A stretch of DNA of 64,000 nt, taken from the NCBI RefSeq assembly GCF_001999245.1, contig NZ_CP019630.1:4617001-4681000 (forward strand). Direction: 5' to 3'. The position numbers and the translations under genes are program-made. Position 1 is the stretch's first letter. Each line of letters opens with the position of its first letter. Of this stretch, positions 62,262-64,000 are shown piece by piece. This stretch comes from Roseibium algicola. GTDB taxonomy: Bacteria; Pseudomonadota; Alphaproteobacteria; Rhizobiales; Stappiaceae. The notes beneath the pieces were generated by a model. It had not been told where the DNA came from, did not search any database, and was given only the letters and a program-made list of their open reading frames with translations.

Positions 62262-63074
62262 TCAGTCGAGACGGGGCAGATCCCTCAATCGCAGGGCAAT
62301 GGCTCGCACCGTGTCTTCGTCATATCCGAGGCCAAGGTCGTTGCGCATGAAGCGGCCAAGGTCTTCCGCTTCCTCGATCAGCCACTCCCGCTTGTTGCCG
62401 CCACCGACAAACCGGGCCCGGCCGTCCAGAAAACTGATGAAACCCCGATCCGTCAGCCGGTAGAATTTCATGCTGCCCGCAAAGGACTGCCTGGGCGAGG
62501 CGGCGCACAGGAAATTGGCGGCTTCAATGTCGACAGGGCGGACGTCTACCCGGTCAAATCCGTAGAGCGCGAACCAACCCTCCTCAGTCTGTCGTTCCAG
62601 TACGTGCTCTCCTGACGCAGCTTCAAGGCGTATCCTGTAGACTTGGTCGCGGACCTGCTGGCGTTCTTCTGAAATGCGCACGGGCTCGGCTGGAGCCTGG
62701 CCGCCGAACCCGGCATCGACCAGCCATTCGCTGCCATCACACGTCACGACATGGGCAAGGTGTGAGCGTGCTCCACCCTCCGCCGCCCCCATGCGAACCC
62801 GGGCAAGCACCTGCCGGGAGGAAAAACCGATGGCTGCCAGTGCGTCACCCAGCAGAGAGTTCAGCTCGAAACAGTAACCGCCGCAACGGTGTTGAACGAG
62901 CTTTTGCCAGAGGCTGTCCCGGCCAAGCTCCGGAACCTTGCCAAGAAAAGGCAGAACGTTTTCGAACGGGATTGCGCTGATCTGGGCGGCCTGCAGGGCT
63001 CGCAAGCCGTCCAGGGTGGCCGGGCACGTCTCCAGGCCAATCCGCTCAAGATAAATATTAAGATCGAAGGGCAT
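62262..63074 (-). CDS. nat: Arylamine N-acetyltransferase
   Basis: 270 residues from ATG 63074; a frame from 63137 is possible but less NAT-like. Catalytic triad: Cys68 (RCGGYCFELN), His108 (SHLAHVV) and Asp120 (WLVDAGFGG). N-terminal DLNIYLERIGLETCPATLDG and PFENVLPFLGK are typical. Transfers acetyl groups to arylamines or arylhydrazines, often detoxifying. This is a different fold from the GNAT proteins in the window. Confidence 0.94.
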   Translation of the reverse strand: MPFDLNIYLERIGLETCPATLDGLRALQAAQISAIPFENVLPFLGKVPELGRDSLWQKLVQHRCGGYCFELNSLLGDALAAIGFSSRQVLARVRMGAAEGGARSHLAHVVTCDGSEWLVDAGFGGQAPAEPVRISEERQQVRDQVYRIRLEAASGEHVLERQTEEGWFALYGFDRVDVRPVDIEAANFLCAASPRQSFAGSMKFYRLTDRGFISFLDGRARFVGGGNKREWLIEEAEDLGRFMRNDLGLGYDEDTVRAIALRLRDLPRLD

Positions 63075-63201
63075 GGGCAGGTTCTGTCCGGTTTCGAGGT
63101 GTCCGATGCATGTAGGCAAGTCTTCGGCTGTTGCCAAGGAACACGACGGCGGGAGTTCGCCCGACCTGCTGTGTGCCGTGCCTCAACATGGGCAGGAAAA
63201 C

Positions 63202-63236
63202 AAAAAAGGCCCGCCGCACCGGATGCGACGGGCCTT
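63202..63236 (-). terminator. Terminator of ilvIH
   Basis: AAGGCCCG (63206-63213) pairs with CGGGCCTT (63229-63236); on the minus strand the stem is followed by TTTTGTTTT. It lies 20 bases after the ilvH stop. The loop has a small inner stem (CGCA/TGCG). Confidence 0.85.
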
Positions 63237-63255
63237 GCGATCAGAAACCGATCTC

Positions 63256-63828
63256 TTAAAGGCCTTCCGGTCCGCGCTGAACGGCAGCAACGCCGGTGCG
63301 GGAGACTTCGACCAGACCGAGCGGTTTCATGATGGAGATGAACTGCTCGATCTTGGAGGTCCGGCCGGTGATCTCGAAGACGAAATGTTCCGTCGTCGCG
63401 TCGATCACGGTGGTGCGAAAGGCATCTGCAAGGCGCAGGGCCTCCAGGCGCTTTTCACCGGTGCCTGCCACCTTCACCAGGGCAAGTTCACGTTCCAGCG
63501 GCTTGTCCTGGTTGGTGCGTTTGGCGCGAACGGTCAGGTCGGTCACCCGGTGCACCGGCACCAGCCGGTCGAGCTGGTGGCGGATCTGCTCGATGATCAT
63601 CGGCGTACCGGTGGTCACGATGGTGATGCGGGACAGGTGTTTCTCGTGTTCGGTTTCCGACACGGTCAGGCTGTCGATGTTGTAACCACGGCCGGAGAAC
63701 AGGCCGATCACGCGGGCGAGGACACCCGGCTCGTTGTCAACGAGCAGCGATAGGGTGTGGGTTTCGATTTCGTTGCTGACTTCGGCCAGGAAATAGGCGG
63801 AAGGCGCATCAACATTCTGTGCGTTCAT
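63256..63828 (-). CDS. ilvH: Acetolactate synthase, regulatory small subunit
   Basis: 190 residues. N-terminal ACT domain: THTLSLLVDNEPGVLARVIG, FSGRGYNIDSLTVSETE, valine-binding region; then a C-terminal domain (RELALVKVAGTGEKRLEALR, FVFEITGRTSKIEQFISIMK). Confers feedback inhibition and stability on the catalytic subunit, whose 3' end is at the right edge of the window, 29 bases upstream. Confidence 0.96.
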   Translation of the reverse strand: MNAQNVDAPSAYFLAEVSNEIETHTLSLLVDNEPGVLARVIGLFSGRGYNIDSLTVSETEHEKHLSRITIVTTGTPMIIEQIRHQLDRLVPVHRVTDLTVRAKRTNQDKPLERELALVKVAGTGEKRLEALRLADAFRTTVIDATTEHFVFEITGRTSKIEQFISIMKPLGLVEVSRTGVAAVQRGPEGL

Positions 63829-63857
63829 TTTCTTAAAGTCCTTTTGCCTATTTCACC

Positions 63858-64000
63858 TTAAACGAGCGACTTGCCTTCGGCGCTGATGGCGTTGGCAACC
63901 GCTTCGTCGTTGGCTTCGTCCGGCAGCAGCATTTCGTTGTGAGCCTTGCCCGAGGGGATCATCGGGAAACAGTTGGTCAGATTGGCAACGCGGCAGTCGA
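63858..64000 (-). CDS. ilvI: Acetolactate synthase, large subunit (C-terminal end only)
   Basis: The last 47 residues are visible: DCRVANLTNCFPMIPSGKAH, then NEMLLPDEANDEAVANAISA and the stop at 63858. MIPSGKAHNEMLL is the characteristic C-terminus of AHAS catalytic subunits. The rest lies beyond position 64000. Forms the first common enzyme of valine, leucine and isoleucine synthesis together with IlvH. Confidence 0.93.
   Translation of the reverse strand, partial: DCRVANLTNCFPMIPSGKAHNEMLLPDEANDEAVANAISAEGKSLV

Overview
The window looks like chromosomal DNA of a high-GC alphaproteobacterium, most likely of the Hyphomicrobiales/Stappiaceae type (Roseibium/Labrenzia-like). This is a judgement from protein style and gene neighbourhoods: folA-hflK-hflC-DUF2065-Do protease-serB/miaA, a short Tat-exported glucan protein with a short OpgH, a CobW-DUF1826 pair behind a Zur-like box, an iron-box-like palindrome at a siderophore-interacting gene, and rhizobial-style intergenic palindromes. 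No tRNA, rRNA, CRISPR, integrase or transposase gene was seen. Most of the window is ordinary housekeeping and accessory metabolism.

Layout. 0-3.4 kb: GH1 beta-glucosidase (cut by the left edge), DUF2461 and TfoX-like proteins, dihydrofolate reductase, ElaA-like acetyltransferase. 3.5-10 kb: membrane-protease control and envelope stress (hflK, hflC, DUF2065, Do protease), then divergent serB and miaA whose start codons share four bases. 10-13 kb: tandem GNAT genes (the first degenerate), a TetR/tautomerase pair with three operators, a P-loop kinase-like protein. 13-19.2 kb: leuA with a leucine-rich leader peptide, then a three-gene phosphorelay operon (periplasmic protein, hybrid histidine kinase with HPt, REC-HD-GYP). 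19.2-25 kb: AT-rich gap, GST remnant, SDR/AraC pair, PhzF, a GNAT-Nudix fusion, pirin. 25-32.4 kb: ABC-2 exporter with a GNAT gene inside it, a D,D-carboxypeptidase lipoprotein, a GGDEF protein, ilvC with a TetR gene, an L,D-transpeptidase. 32.5-38.3 kb: a glutamate-receptor-like ligand-gated channel, a LysR/dioxygenase/class II aldolase catabolic unit, a DJ-1-family protein, an RHH protein. 38.3-47.2 kb: osmoregulated periplasmic glucan operon, L-2-hydroxyglutarate-oxidase-like flavoprotein, a nested palindromic element, gatC-GNAT-gatA, a darcynin-TetR pair. 47.3-53.4 kb: YHS protein, siderophore-interacting reductase, LprI/MliC-type lysozyme inhibitor, ACC deaminase with its Lrp regulator, Zur-box CobW and DUF1826. 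53.4-64 kb: FMN reductase, LysE exporter, HD hydrolase, pdxJ, saccharopine-dehydrogenase-like/DUF4166 with DCC protein, a second GGDEF protein, serA, a 2OG-Fe(II) oxygenase, arylamine N-acetyltransferase, ilvH and the end of the acetolactate synthase large-subunit gene.

How the genes work together. Branched-chain amino acid synthesis is spread over leuA, ilvC, ilvH and ilvI; serine/PLP synthesis over serA, serB and pdxJ. Several genes act in the envelope (HflKC, Do protease, two peptidoglycan enzymes, OPG synthesis, lysozyme inhibitor). Metal homeostasis has visible zinc- and iron-type operators. Cyclic-di-GMP turnover has two GGDEF proteins and one HD-GYP. Six GNAT domains occur, two of them placed inside otherwise standard operons. 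The regulatory highlights are the leuA attenuator, the TetR operators and the iron-box palindrome touching a start codon.
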